A stretch of DNA of 33,434 nt, from contig NZ_JAMOLN010000113.1 in the NCBI RefSeq assembly GCF_024448165.1, forward strand, positions 1-33,434, in the 5' to 3' direction. The translations under genes and the position numbers were made by a program. Shown piece by piece: positions 7,341 through 15,361 of the stretch. The stretch's first letter is position 1. Each line of letters begins with the position of its first letter. Source of the DNA: Streptomyces longispororuber (GTDB lineage: Bacteria > Actinomycetota > Actinomycetes > Streptomycetales > Streptomycetaceae). The notes under the pieces were generated by a model, which searched no databases, had not been told where the DNA came from, and worked only from the letters and a program-made list of their open reading frames with translations.

Positions 7341-8335
7341 CCGATGCCCACCCCGGCCGTCGGGGCACAGTCGGCGAGCCGCGCCGGGTCGGCGAGCGCG
7401 GCGAGGATCTCGCGCGGCCCGTCGAACGGCTCGCGGCTGTGCGCGGTGCGCAGGTTGTCGACGAGCAGCAGGTCGCCGGAGCGCCACGGCTCGCGTACGG
7501 TGCGCGCCGCGTACACCTCGTTGATGGTGGCCACGACGTCCTCGCCGATCGGGTCGCCGTTGCCGAAGCGGGTGGTGAAGGGCAGCGCGTCGGGTCCGTA
7601 GACGTCGATCAGGTACTCGCGCACCTCGGGCTCCATCGTCCACTCGCTCAGGAACGCGATCTGGTTGAACCAGAGGCGACGGCCGTCCACCGGGTGGTGG
7701 AGCAGGGCACTGCGGTGCTGGCGGGTGTGCAGGGAGCCGTCGGACCGCCACTCGGCGTCGATGGCGTGGGCGCGGCAGTACCGCTCGACGGTGGCCCGGT
7801 CGTCGGTGCCGAACGCCTCGGCGACCGACGCCCCGATGTCCTCGTGGTAGGTCCGGACGAGCTGCCAGCCCTCCTGCTCGAACCGCTTGGTCAGGGCGGC
7901 CGGCAGGGCGTCGAGCACGGCGGCGGCGTCGGCCGTGCCGGTGGCGCCGCCGGACGCGGGCGCCTCCAGGCAGGCGAACAGCATCAGGCCGGGGAACTCC
8001 AGGGCGTAGCTCATCTCGTGGTGCATGCACATCTGCTGGTTCGGCGGCCACTTGGTGGAGGAGTACACGCCGTCCGCGTAGCTGCGCCGGGGCGCGAACG
8101 GTTCGCGTTCGGGCATCAGCGCGTCGCTGAGCCGGCGGAAGACGGCCCCGGCCGCGCCGGGGCCGTCCAGGCCGAGACCGCGGACCAGGAGGCAGCCGTG
8201 CTCGGCGACGGCGGCCCGCAGCGCCGCACGCTGCCGGGCCGCCCAGGCGTCGGGATCGCCCCCGGCGTCGGCGCGCAGCAGCGGGGGACGGCCGGGGGAC
8301 AGTTCGATCGGGCCGATCGGGTCGGAGAGCGGCAT
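7337..8335 (-). CDS. TauD/TfdA family Fe(II)/2-oxoglutarate dioxygenase
   Basis: 332 residues with the double-stranded beta-helix oxygenase pattern: the metal motif HxE at H105-x-E107 (within MHHEMSYALEFPG), the distal histidine H299 in LLLVDNLRTAHSREPF, and a 2-oxoglutarate-binding arginine nearby (probably R308). The Glu in place of Asp and the segment before it resemble NRPS-associated hydroxylases such as SyrP and the kutzneride enzymes, which act on free or carrier-bound amino acids. AAAGGAG lies 8 nt before the ATG and overlaps the stop region of the NRPS gene (14 nt apart). Its place inside a Dap synthetase operon implies tailoring of the monomer or polymer. Beta-hydroxylation of Dap itself would give an unstable hemiaminal, so alpha-position, desaturation or action on another monomer should be considered. 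Confidence 0.85.
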   Translation of the reverse strand: MPLSDPIGPIELSPGRPPLLRADAGGDPDAWAARQRAALRAAVAEHGCLLVRGLGLDGPGAAGAVFRRLSDALMPEREPFAPRRSYADGVYSSTKWPPNQQMCMHHEMSYALEFPGLMLFACLEAPASGGATGTADAAAVLDALPAALTKRFEQEGWQLVRTYHEDIGASVAEAFGTDDRATVERYCRAHAIDAEWRSDGSLHTRQHRSALLHHPVDGRRLWFNQIAFLSEWTMEPEVREYLIDVYGPDALPFTTRFGNGDPIGEDVVATINEVYAARTVREPWRSGDLLLVDNLRTAHSREPFDGPREILAALADPARLADCAPTAGVGIG

Positions 8336-8349
8336 CCGGGCGGCTCCTT

Positions 8350-10389
8350 TCAGGCCCTGGGGCCCAGTAGGCGCGCCAGGTCCGCGAGGACCGGGCGGCG
8401 GGTGACGTCCTTGAGGGTGATCGCCCGGTCGAGGGCGACCACCAGCTTCACCGCGGAGAGCGAGGTGCCGCCGAGGTCGAAGAAGTGGTCGTGGCGGCCG
8501 ATGCGTTCGGCGGGGACGCCGAGCACGTCGGCCCAGGCGGCGGCGAGCCGCCGCTCGACGGGAGTGCGTGGCGCGTCCGTGGGCCGCGCCAGCTGTTCCG
8601 CGAGGGCGACCAGCGCCCTGCGGTCGGTCTTGCCGTTGCCGGTCAGCGGCAGCCGGTCCCGCCAGTGCACGACGGCCGGCACCATGTACGCGGGCAGCGA
8701 CACCGCCAACTGCCCCTGCACGTCAACCGGTTCGGGCCCGGTGCAGAAGGCGGCGAGCTGGCTGCCGCGCACGACGACGACGGCGCCGTCGCGGACCCCG
8801 GCGACCCCGAGCAGCGCGTTCTCGACCTCGCCGAGCTCGACGCGGAAGCCGCGGATCTTCACCTGGCTGTCCCGGCGGCCGAGGAACTCCAGCTTCCCGT
8901 CGGGGCGCCAGCGTCCGTGGTCGCCGCTGCGGTAGAGCCGCTCGCCCGGCCGGTACGGGTCCGCGAGGAACGCCGCCTTCGTGCGCTCCGGATCGTTGAC
9001 GTAGCCGCGTCCGACGCACACCCCGGAGAACACGATCTCGCCGGGGGCGCCCAGCGGCACCGGCACGAGGTCCTCGTCGACGACGTAGACCCGGACGTTG
9101 CCGACCGGCCGGCCCAGCGGGACCCGGTCGCCGTCCGGCGGCCGGTCCATGACTTCGTGGTTGGTGTCGTCGGAGGTCTCGGTCAGGCCGTACGCGTTGA
9201 CGAGCCGGACCCCGGGCCGCACCGCGAACCAGCGCCGCACGAGCTCGGCCTTCACCGCCTCGCCGGTCACCGACACGCAGCGCAGATCGGGCAGTTCACG
9301 GGGCCGTGCCGCCAGTTCGGCGAGCACGGCCTCCAGGTACGACGGCACGACCTGCAGCACATTGACCCGGCCACGCTCCACCGCGTCCACGAAGCGCGGC
9401 ACGTCCAGGATCGTCTCCTGCGCCACGAGCAGCGTCCGGCCGCCCACGACGAGCGCGGACAGCAACTGCCACAGGGAGATGTCGAAGCACTGCGGCGCGG
9501 TCTGTGCGACCACCTGTCCGGCACCGATGCCCAGGTCGTCGAGCTTGGCGAGCACGTGGTTGAGGAACCCGGCGTGCTCGCACATCGCCCCCTTGGGCTC
9601 ACCCGTGGAGCCGGACGTGAAGTAGATGTACGCCAGCCGGTCCGCCGCGACGCGGACGCCGAGCGCACCGTCCGGGTGCCCCTCGGAGCAGGCGTCCGCC
9701 ACGGAGAAGGTGCCGCCCTCGTCGGCGACGACCAGGTCGCAGCCCGCGCGGGACAGCATCGCCGCGACCCGGCCGGCCGGGAAGTGCGGTTCGACGGGCA
9801 GGTACACCCCGCCCGCCTTGAGCACCCCGAGGACGGCGGCCGCCCACGCGGGGGTGCGTTCCATCTTCACCGCGACGACCCCTTCGGGCCGCAGCCCGCG
9901 GGCGAGCAGCGCCCGGCCCACCTGGTTGGCCCGCGCGTCCAGTTCCGCGTACGTCCACCGCACCCCGTCGTCGGTGGCGACGGCCACCGCGTCGGGCTGC
10001 GCGGCCACGCGCTCCTCGATCAGCTCGTGCACCCTGCGGTCCGGGAGCGTGCGGGGCGGTCCCGCCAACTCCTCCAACTGGTAGTGGAGTTCTGCCTCGG
10101 ACAGCAGGCTGCGGCGGCGCGGCGCGGCCAGCGCGGCGAGGTGGTACCCGGCGATCCTGGCCGCCGCCGCGCGGTCGAGGACGTCGGTGCGGTAGCGCAG
10201 TCGCAGCATGCCGTCCGTGGCGCTCACGGCGAGCGCGGCCGGGTCGGGCTCGGCGGACAGCGCCGCCAGCACCCGGGCGTGTGCGGTCTCCAGCGCCGTG
10301 TCCGAGGCCGACAGGCCGTCCGGGAGCGGTACTTCGTAGTCGGCGACGCCCGCGACGGGCGCGGTCGTCCACTGCGGGATCGTGGTCAT
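8350..10389 (-). CDS. NRPS protein: adenylation domain plus carrier domain
   Basis: 679 residues. The adenylation domain spans about 125-595: YIYFTSGSTGEPKGAM (254-269), FDISLWQ (302-308), NAYGLTETS (398-406), YRSGDHGRW (486-494), KIRGFRVELGEVE (511-523) and the catalytic lysine K587 in LTGNGKTDRR. The carrier domain follows, with S643 in DLGGTSLS as the phosphopantetheine site. By-eye alignment to GrsA gives a specificity code D303 I304 W307 S350 S373 T375 A399 D407 D408 K587; two Asp at the pocket end fit a cationic amino acid such as Dap. Residues 1-110, including LRLRYRTDVLDRAAAARIAGY, look like the tail of a lost condensation domain. There is no condensation or thioesterase domain; polymerisation must come from the membrane protein encoded 4 nt upstream. 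GGGAGG lies about 6 nt before the ATG. Confidence 0.9.
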   Translation of the reverse strand: MTTIPQWTTAPVAGVADYEVPLPDGLSASDTALETAHARVLAALSAEPDPAALAVSATDGMLRLRYRTDVLDRAAAARIAGYHLAALAAPRRRSLLSEAELHYQLEELAGPPRTLPDRRVHELIEERVAAQPDAVAVATDDGVRWTYAELDARANQVGRALLARGLRPEGVVAVKMERTPAWAAAVLGVLKAGGVYLPVEPHFPAGRVAAMLSRAGCDLVVADEGGTFSVADACSEGHPDGALGVRVAADRLAYIYFTSGSTGEPKGAMCEHAGFLNHVLAKLDDLGIGAGQVVAQTAPQCFDISLWQLLSALVVGGRTLLVAQETILDVPRFVDAVERGRVNVLQVVPSYLEAVLAELAARPRELPDLRCVSVTGEAVKAELVRRWFAVRPGVRLVNAYGLTETSDDTNHEVMDRPPDGDRVPLGRPVGNVRVYVVDEDLVPVPLGAPGEIVFSGVCVGRGYVNDPERTKAAFLADPYRPGERLYRSGDHGRWRPDGKLEFLGRRDSQVKIRGFRVELGEVENALLGVAGVRDGAVVVVRGSQLAAFCTGPEPVDVQGQLAVSLPAYMVPAVVHWRDRLPLTGNGKTDRRALVALAEQLARPTDAPRTPVERRLAAAWADVLGVPAERIGRHDHFFDLGGTSLSAVKLVVALDRAITLKDVTRRPVLADLARLLGPRA

Positions 10390-10393
10390 GCCC

Positions 10394-12805
10394 CTACCTC
10401 CCCGCCGCCGGGTTGCCGCCCCACACGGCACCGGGCGGCACCTGCTCGCCCTTCATCAGGAACGAGTCGGGCGCGAGCACGGCGCCGTCGCCCAGCGTGA
10501 CCCCGTAGTGCACGAGTGCCCCGGTGCCCAGCGTGCAGCCCGCGCCGATCGTGATGTGGTCGGACTTGAAGGTGCCGTCCTCCTGCGAGTGGGCCTGCAC
10601 CTTCGTGTGGGCGGCCAGCGTGGCGTCGTCGCCGATCGTCACGAGGGTGCGCTCGGTGATGGAGGCGCCGTCGTCGAAGACCCGGCGGCCGATCCGCACC
10701 CCCAGCAGCCGCCATGCCAGGTTCTTGAACGGGGTCCCGTTGAACACCACCAGGTGGTTGTCGGAGACCTTCCACAGGCGCTCGTGCCACCGGAAGTACG
10801 GATCGTAGATCGAGCACAACTGCGGTTGCAGCGGCCGGAAGCGGCAGATCAGCCGCTCCAGCAGGATGTAGTAGCCGGTGGTGAAGGCGAGGCCGAGCAT
10901 CAGGGATGCGCCGACCAGGATCCCGCCGGCCACCTCGTACAGGTCGAACATGGCGAAGGCGATGACCGTCAGCGCGAACCAGTGCAGCCAGCGCAGGAAC
11001 AGGTGCAGCCCCATCGAGCGCAGGTTGTAACGGTTCTTCGCGGAAAGGCTGCGGCGCAGCTCGTCGCCCTCGCGCAGATGGTCGAAGCGGCTGTCGCGCT
11101 CCACCGAGCGCGGTATCTCGAAAGCGGGTGAGCCGAGCAGCCCCACGCCCTCGCGGACCTCGCCGTCGAGCGGGATCAGCACCTTCGTCGCGAGCAGGCA
11201 GTTGTCGCCGGTGCGGGCGCCGACGGGATAGGCGATGTGGTTGCCGACGAAGTTGTGCGCCCCGATGGACGTCTGGGAGACCCGGAACGACGTGGCCGAG
11301 AACTCCGCGTTCATGACCGACAGACCGTCGGCGACCATCGTGCCGCTCCCCACCTTGGTCAGGTACGGAGTCTCGTGCTGCACCTCCGTGCCGAAGTTGG
11401 AGCCGGTCTGCTCGACGTGCGAGAGGTCGTAGCCGATGGACCGCAGATAGCCCACGATGTACGAGCTGTCGCCGCACAGCCACTTGAAGAACTTGAGGTT
11501 GGTCATCCGGGCGATCGTGCGCTGCACCGAGTAGTGGAAGCCGTAGAGCGGATACGTCCGGCCCGGGCGCAGCAGTGGGCGCAGTGCGCGCGGCAGCAGC
11601 GACACGGTGGCGAAGCCGACGACGAGGAACGCCAGGAATCCGGCGATCGACAGACCGAGGGCCTCGGCGTAGAACGCCGCCGAGGTCAGGTCCTGGGTGT
11701 CGGGCGCCAGCAGCACGTCGAGCGCGGGCATTTCGGTCAGCAGCAGGTAGGTGCCACCGACCGTGAGCGGCATGATCACGAGGAGCGCCTGGAGCAGGCC
11801 GGTCAGTGCGAACGTGACCCGGCGCAGGGCGGAGCAGTTCGCCGGGGACACGCGGACGTAGTCGATGTCCGCGGGCTGGGCGGGCGAGCCGTGCCACCGC
11901 TCACCCGCGGGCACCGAGGCGCCGTCGTACAGGGCGGAGGCGTGGCCCAGTTGGGTGCCGTCGCCCATCGACGTGCCGATCTCCAGAACGCTGTTCTCGC
12001 CCACGAAGACGTCCCGGCCGATGGTGACCGGGCCGGTCTGGATCCGGCCCGCGTGCGCCCGGTAGCAGAGGAAATGGGCATCCTTGCGGATCACCGTGCC
12101 GGCGCCGATCGTCAGCAGGTCGGTGCAGACGGGCACCGCGCGGGACAGGATCGTCACGCCGGGGCCGATCCGGGCGCCGAGCAGCCGCAGGTACAGCACA
12201 TACAGCGGGCTGCCGACGAACAGCACCATCGGATTGGCGTGCAGCAGGACCTTCACCGTCCAGAAGCGGACGTACGCGAGGCCCCACAGCGGGAACTCGG
12301 TCGGCCGCCACCGGCCGACCAGCAGCCACTTCGCCGCGATCGGCAGCAGGCACGCGCCGAGGAACAGGGCGCCGCCGAAGACCACGGAGCGCCCGTAGAT
12401 CCCGACGACGCCGGACCCCGCCGACACCCACGCGTAGCCGCGGGCGGTGACGAGCCCGGCGAGCGCGCAGTACCCGGCGAAGACCAGGAACTGCAGCGCC
12501 CCGCACAGAACGTAGCGGGGCGTGCTGCCGGGGGGCGGCGGGGTCTGCGCCGCCGGGGCCGCCGGGGCGGCGGCCGGTGCCTCCTCAAGGGCAGCCGCCA
12601 GGCTGCGGATCGTCGGGTGCCCGTAGACGTCTCGCATCGAGACGGCCGGCAGGTCCGCGCGCTTGCGGACCCGGGCGCAGAAGTGCGCCATCACCAGCGA
12701 GTTGGCGCAGAGGTCGTCGAAGAAATGGCTGTCTGGCGGAACGTGTTCCACTTCGACGACACCGGCCAGGACTTCGGCAAGCACGCGTTCGGTGCCGTTC
12801 GCCAC
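10394..12805 (-). CDS. Pls/PosA-type membrane synthetase: carrier domain, six membrane segments, three hexapeptide-repeat domains
   Basis: 803 residues. Residues 1-80 form a carrier domain with DLCANSL (31-37), S36 being the probable phosphopantetheine site; Cys replaces the usual Gly. After an Ala/Pro linker come membrane segments near 98-120, 132-160, 330-357, 377-402, 600-620 and 625-648. Between and after them lie three soluble domains with left-handed beta-helix hexapeptide repeats (about 205-307, 465-562, 700-800; e.g. VTIGRDVFVGENSVLEIG). This TM-TM-C repeated three times is the C-terminal architecture of epsilon-poly-L-lysine synthetase, whose tandem domains make amide bonds between carrier-bound and free amino acids in the membrane. 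Here the adenylation domain is on a separate protein. The GTG start is supported by AAGGAG 5 nt upstream. It is the first gene of the operon. Confidence 0.9.
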   Translation of the reverse strand: MANGTERVLAEVLAGVVEVEHVPPDSHFFDDLCANSLVMAHFCARVRKRADLPAVSMRDVYGHPTIRSLAAALEEAPAAAPAAPAAQTPPPPGSTPRYVLCGALQFLVFAGYCALAGLVTARGYAWVSAGSGVVGIYGRSVVFGGALFLGACLLPIAAKWLLVGRWRPTEFPLWGLAYVRFWTVKVLLHANPMVLFVGSPLYVLYLRLLGARIGPGVTILSRAVPVCTDLLTIGAGTVIRKDAHFLCYRAHAGRIQTGPVTIGRDVFVGENSVLEIGTSMGDGTQLGHASALYDGASVPAGERWHGSPAQPADIDYVRVSPANCSALRRVTFALTGLLQALLVIMPLTVGGTYLLLTEMPALDVLLAPDTQDLTSAAFYAEALGLSIAGFLAFLVVGFATVSLLPRALRPLLRPGRTYPLYGFHYSVQRTIARMTNLKFFKWLCGDSSYIVGYLRSIGYDLSHVEQTGSNFGTEVQHETPYLTKVGSGTMVADGLSVMNAEFSATSFRVSQTSIGAHNFVGNHIAYPVGARTGDNCLLATKVLIPLDGEVREGVGLLGSPAFEIPRSVERDSRFDHLREGDELRRSLSAKNRYNLRSMGLHLFLRWLHWFALTVIAFAMFDLYEVAGGILVGASLMLGLAFTTGYYILLERLICRFRPLQPQLCSIYDPYFRWHERLWKVSDNHLVVFNGTPFKNLAWRLLGVRIGRRVFDDGASITERTLVTIGDDATLAAHTKVQAHSQEDGTFKSDHITIGAGCTLGTGALVHYGVTLGDGAVLAPDSFLMKGEQVPPGAVWGGNPAAGR

Positions 12806-13195
12806 TTGAACTCCTTGATATCCCCCGAGTCGTGTGCGCCAGAGAAGTCCTCAATGTGCGCAACGAATACGATCCGGATTCTTTCCGGAGATTCATGAAC
12901 GCTTCAAGTGGCTTCCGGGCATTGGCGATTTCCGACTCCTCGCGGCTGACGCGGGCATGACGGCAATTCCGGTGCCGCGCGCGCCCCGTCGGGGAACTCA
13001 CCGAAAGGGCGGCGTAATTGCCGGTGGTGATTCCATTTACGGTTCACACATCATCCGGCCAGCGCGGGCATGACAGACGAACGGGCCGAATCGCCCGGCG
13101 GGTTACCCGGGTGTGTCCGCCGCGGGCACCGCCGCCGCAGGTCGGCGCCGCACCGGGGGATGGGTCCGGCCTCGAACGACGGATACCTTTAGGTC
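12806..13195. promoter_or_regulatory. 390-bp non-coding region before the synthetase operon and the divergent YihY gene
   Basis: No gene-like frame is visible in this stretch, which is less GC-rich than its flanks. It must hold the operon promoter (minus) and the YihY promoter (plus). At 12873-12889 the palindrome TCCGGA occurs twice with a 5-bp spacer, an 11-bp period on one face of the helix, about 70 bp upstream of the operon's GTG. On the minus strand TTGAAG lies 18 bp before AAGAAT, which overlaps these repeats, a weak promoter candidate. No iron box of the DmdR1/IdeR type is seen. Confidence 0.45.
13184..13189 (+). promoter_or_regulatory. -10 element of predicted leaderless promoter (YihY gene)
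   Basis: TACCTT ends 6 nt before the GTG at 13196, and no Shine-Dalgarno is present. It lies in a small palindrome ACCTTTAGGT (13186-13195) that reaches the start codon. Confidence 0.5.
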
Positions 13196-14359
13196 GTGCA
13201 GCCAGCAAGTGAATCCCCCGAACCACCGTCGTCCGGTCGTCTCCACCGGGCACGGGTGCTCTACCAGAACGTCTCCAAGCGCAGGACCGCCTGGCTGCTG
13301 CTCAAGGACACCGTCAACTCGTGCATGGAGTACCGCATCCTGGGCCTCGCGGCCGAGGCGGCGTTCTTCACCCTGCTGTCGGTCCCGCCGCTGCTGCTCT
13401 CCCTGGTGGGACTGCTCGCCTACGTGGACACGTGGACGGGCGCCGACACCATCGCGGGCGTGCGCGACAACATCCTGGAGGCGTCCCGCACGGTCCTCAC
13501 CGACCAGGGCGTGAAGGAGATCGCGGAACCGATCCTCGACGACGTCATCAAGGGCGGCCGCCCCGACGTCATCTCCATCGGATTCCTGATCTCGCTCTGG
13601 TCGGGATCGCGGGCGGTGTCGACGTTCGTGGACACCGTGACCGTCATGTACGGCCTGGACGGCGTGCGCGGCATCGTCAAGACGCGGCTGCTCGCCTTCC
13701 TGCTGTTCCTCGTCGGACTCGTGGTGGGCTCGGTGGCGCTGCCGCTGATGATCGCGGGCCCGGACGCGGTGATCGCCCTGGTCCCCTGGTCGGAGACCGT
13801 CGTACAGATCCTGTACTGGCCGGTGGTGCTCGTGCTGTCCGTCGCGTTCCTGACGACGCTGTACCACGTGTCCGTCCCCGTGCGCTCGCCGTGGATCGAG
13901 GACGTGCCGGGCGCGCTGGTCGCCCTCGCCATGTGGATCCCCGGCAGCTTCCTGCTCCGCCTCTACATCACCAACACCATCGAGGGGCCGACCATCTACG
14001 GCTCCCTCGCCGCGCCCGTCGCCGTGCTGCTGTGGATCGGCGTCTCCGCGTTCGCGGTGCTGGTCGGGGCCGCCGTGAACGCGGCGATCGACCGGGTCTG
14101 GCCGTCGGTCGCCACGGCCGCGGCCCGCGCAGCGAACGAGCGGGTGCGCACGGCCGCCGCCGCGCAGTACGTCGCCCGGGCCGCCGCGCGCGACACCTCG
14201 CAGGCCGACGAGGACCCCGACGACCCCGACATGCCGTCCGAGTTCCCCGAGCGCTGGTCCAGGTTCCTGCCCCCGGAGGACGTCACGTCCCGGCTGCGCA
14301 CCCATGCCCGCAAGGGCGGCGACGCGCCCCCGGGCGGCTCCGACGAGACGGACGCGTGA
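13196..14359 (+). CDS. YihY/virulence factor BrkB family membrane protein
   Basis: 387 residues. The family core is clear: EYRILGLAAEAAFFTLLSVPPLLLS near the N-terminus, then membrane segments around 50-75, 120-140, 160-185, 200-225, 240-265 and 275-305, with SLWSGSRAVSTFV and the hallmark GPTIYGSLAAPVAVLLWIG close to the last segments. The C-terminal 75 residues are a charged, probably cytosolic tail rich in Asp, Arg and Pro. YihY proteins were long called ribonuclease BN by mistake; their transport role is unproved. The GTG start is chosen because the TACCTT hexamer 6 nt upstream predicts transcription from it. The gene is divergent from the synthetase operon, but nothing suggests a shared role. 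Confidence 0.88.
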   Translation: MQPASESPEPPSSGRLHRARVLYQNVSKRRTAWLLLKDTVNSCMEYRILGLAAEAAFFTLLSVPPLLLSLVGLLAYVDTWTGADTIAGVRDNILEASRTVLTDQGVKEIAEPILDDVIKGGRPDVISIGFLISLWSGSRAVSTFVDTVTVMYGLDGVRGIVKTRLLAFLLFLVGLVVGSVALPLMIAGPDAVIALVPWSETVVQILYWPVVLVLSVAFLTTLYHVSVPVRSPWIEDVPGALVALAMWIPGSFLLRLYITNTIEGPTIYGSLAAPVAVLLWIGVSAFAVLVGAAVNAAIDRVWPSVATAAARAANERVRTAAAAQYVARAAARDTSQADEDPDDPDMPSEFPERWSRFLPPEDVTSRLRTHARKGGDAPPGGSDETDA

Positions 14360-14372
14360 ACGAGCTGTGAAA

Positions 14373-14402
14373 GGAGGGGGCCGAAACCTTTCGGCCCCCT
14401 CC
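14373..14402. terminator. Bidirectional hairpin terminator between convergent YihY and NmrA-type genes
   Basis: GGAGGGGGCCGAAA (14373-14386) and TTTCGGCCCCCTCC (14389-14402) form a perfect 14-bp stem with a 2-nt loop, sitting between the two stop codons, 13 nt from one and 3 nt from the other. It can serve both strands. Confidence 0.85.
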
Positions 14403-14405
14403 GCA

Positions 14406-15281
14406 TCATTTCCACGTACCGGCCGCCGCCGCCTCCGCAGCAAATGACGTGAACGGCCGCGGCGCACGCCCCAGAACCCTTTCCACATCCCCCGTGAGCG
14501 AGGCGTTGCGCCCGTCGAGCAGCGTGCCGAACAATTCCATCAGAAATCCCACCTCCTCCTGCGGCACCCCGAATTCGAGAAGTGCCCCTCCGTAATCCCG
14601 TACCGGCACCGCCACATACCGCTTCGGCGTCCCGGCCGCCGCCGCGACCGCCGTGAGGGCCTCGCCCCACGTGAGCAGCTCGGGCCCGGTCAGATCCAGC
14701 ACCTCACCCGCGTACCGCCCGGTCGGCTCGCGCAGCACCCGCACCGCCACCTCCGCGATGTCCCGCGCGTCGAGGAACGGCTCGCGCAGCCCGTCCGGCG
14801 CCGCGAACGCCAGCTCCGGGCCGCGCACCTGGTCCAGCAGCGGGCCCTCGCTGAAGTTCTGGTGGAACCAGGCGCACCGCAGGACGGTCCAGTCCGCGCC
14901 CGACGCGCGCAGCGCCTCCTCCGCGGGCAGCGCCTGGTCCTCGCCGCGGGCCGAGAGCAGCACCAGGCGGCGCACGCCGAGCTCCACCGCCCGGCGGGCC
15001 AGGGCGCCCACCGCCGGTGCCGCGTCCGGCGCCCCGATGTCCGAGGGGTACGCGAGGTACGCCCCGTCGGCGCCGCGCAGCGCCGCGTCCCACGTGCCCG
15101 GGTCCGCCCAGTCGAACCGGACCGCCCCGGACCGGGAGGCCGCCCGGACCGTCAGGCCCGCCGCCCCGGCCGCCTCGGCGACCCGGCGCCCCGTCCGCCC
15201 GGTCGCACCGGTCACCAGCACGGTCGTCGTGTCCTGCGTCGCGTTCTGCGTCTGCTGAGTGGTGTTCTTCGTTTCCGTCAT
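14406..15281 (-). CDS. NmrA-like NAD(P)-binding oxidoreductase
   Basis: 291 residues. The N-terminal Rossmann motif is TVLVTGATGRTGRRV (about 19-33), followed by FDWADPGTWDAALRGADGAYL and LVLLSARGED, typical of atypical short-chain dehydrogenases of the NmrA/NAD(P)H-quinone oxidoreductase type. A Tyr-x-x-x-Lys catalytic pair is not evident, so it may be a redox-sensing or quinone-reducing protein rather than a standard alcohol dehydrogenase. The first 18 residues are polar and rich in Thr and Gln. The GGAGG before the ATG at 15281 is unusually close (1 nt), so the start is a little uncertain. It is divergent from an AraC regulator 80 bp away, a common arrangement for a regulator and its target. 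Confidence 0.82.
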   Translation of the reverse strand: MTETKNTTQQTQNATQDTTTVLVTGATGRTGRRVAEAAGAAGLTVRAASRSGAVRFDWADPGTWDAALRGADGAYLAYPSDIGAPDAAPAVGALARRAVELGVRRLVLLSARGEDQALPAEEALRASGADWTVLRCAWFHQNFSEGPLLDQVRGPELAFAAPDGLREPFLDARDIAEVAVRVLREPTGRYAGEVLDLTGPELLTWGEALTAVAAAAGTPKRYVAVPVRDYGGALLEFGVPQEEVGFLMELFGTLLDGRNASLTGDVERVLGRAPRPFTSFAAEAAAAGTWK

Positions 15282-15349
15282 GCCTCCACTCAACTGCCGC
15301 ACGGCGCACGGAAACATCGCCGAGCCGCTCACCGCCATAAGCGTCCGTC

Positions 15350-15355
15350 TACGCT
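15350..15355 (+). promoter_or_regulatory. -10 element of predicted leaderless promoter (first AraC regulator)
   Basis: TACGCT ends 6 nt before the ATG at 15362; there is no Shine-Dalgarno. The short intergenic region (15282-15361) must also hold the promoter of the divergent oxidoreductase gene. Confidence 0.5.
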
Positions 15356-15361
15356 GCCGCC

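Noticed and set aside
6312..8051. A longer SbnB starting within the dioxygenase gene
   Set aside because: The extension is frame-shifted dioxygenase sequence; ATG 7340 overlaps the dioxygenase stop and begins the family homology.
12834..13073. Small gene in the gap before YihY
   Set aside because: The predicted peptide has no recognisable pattern and no Shine-Dalgarno, and it overlaps likely promoter sequence.
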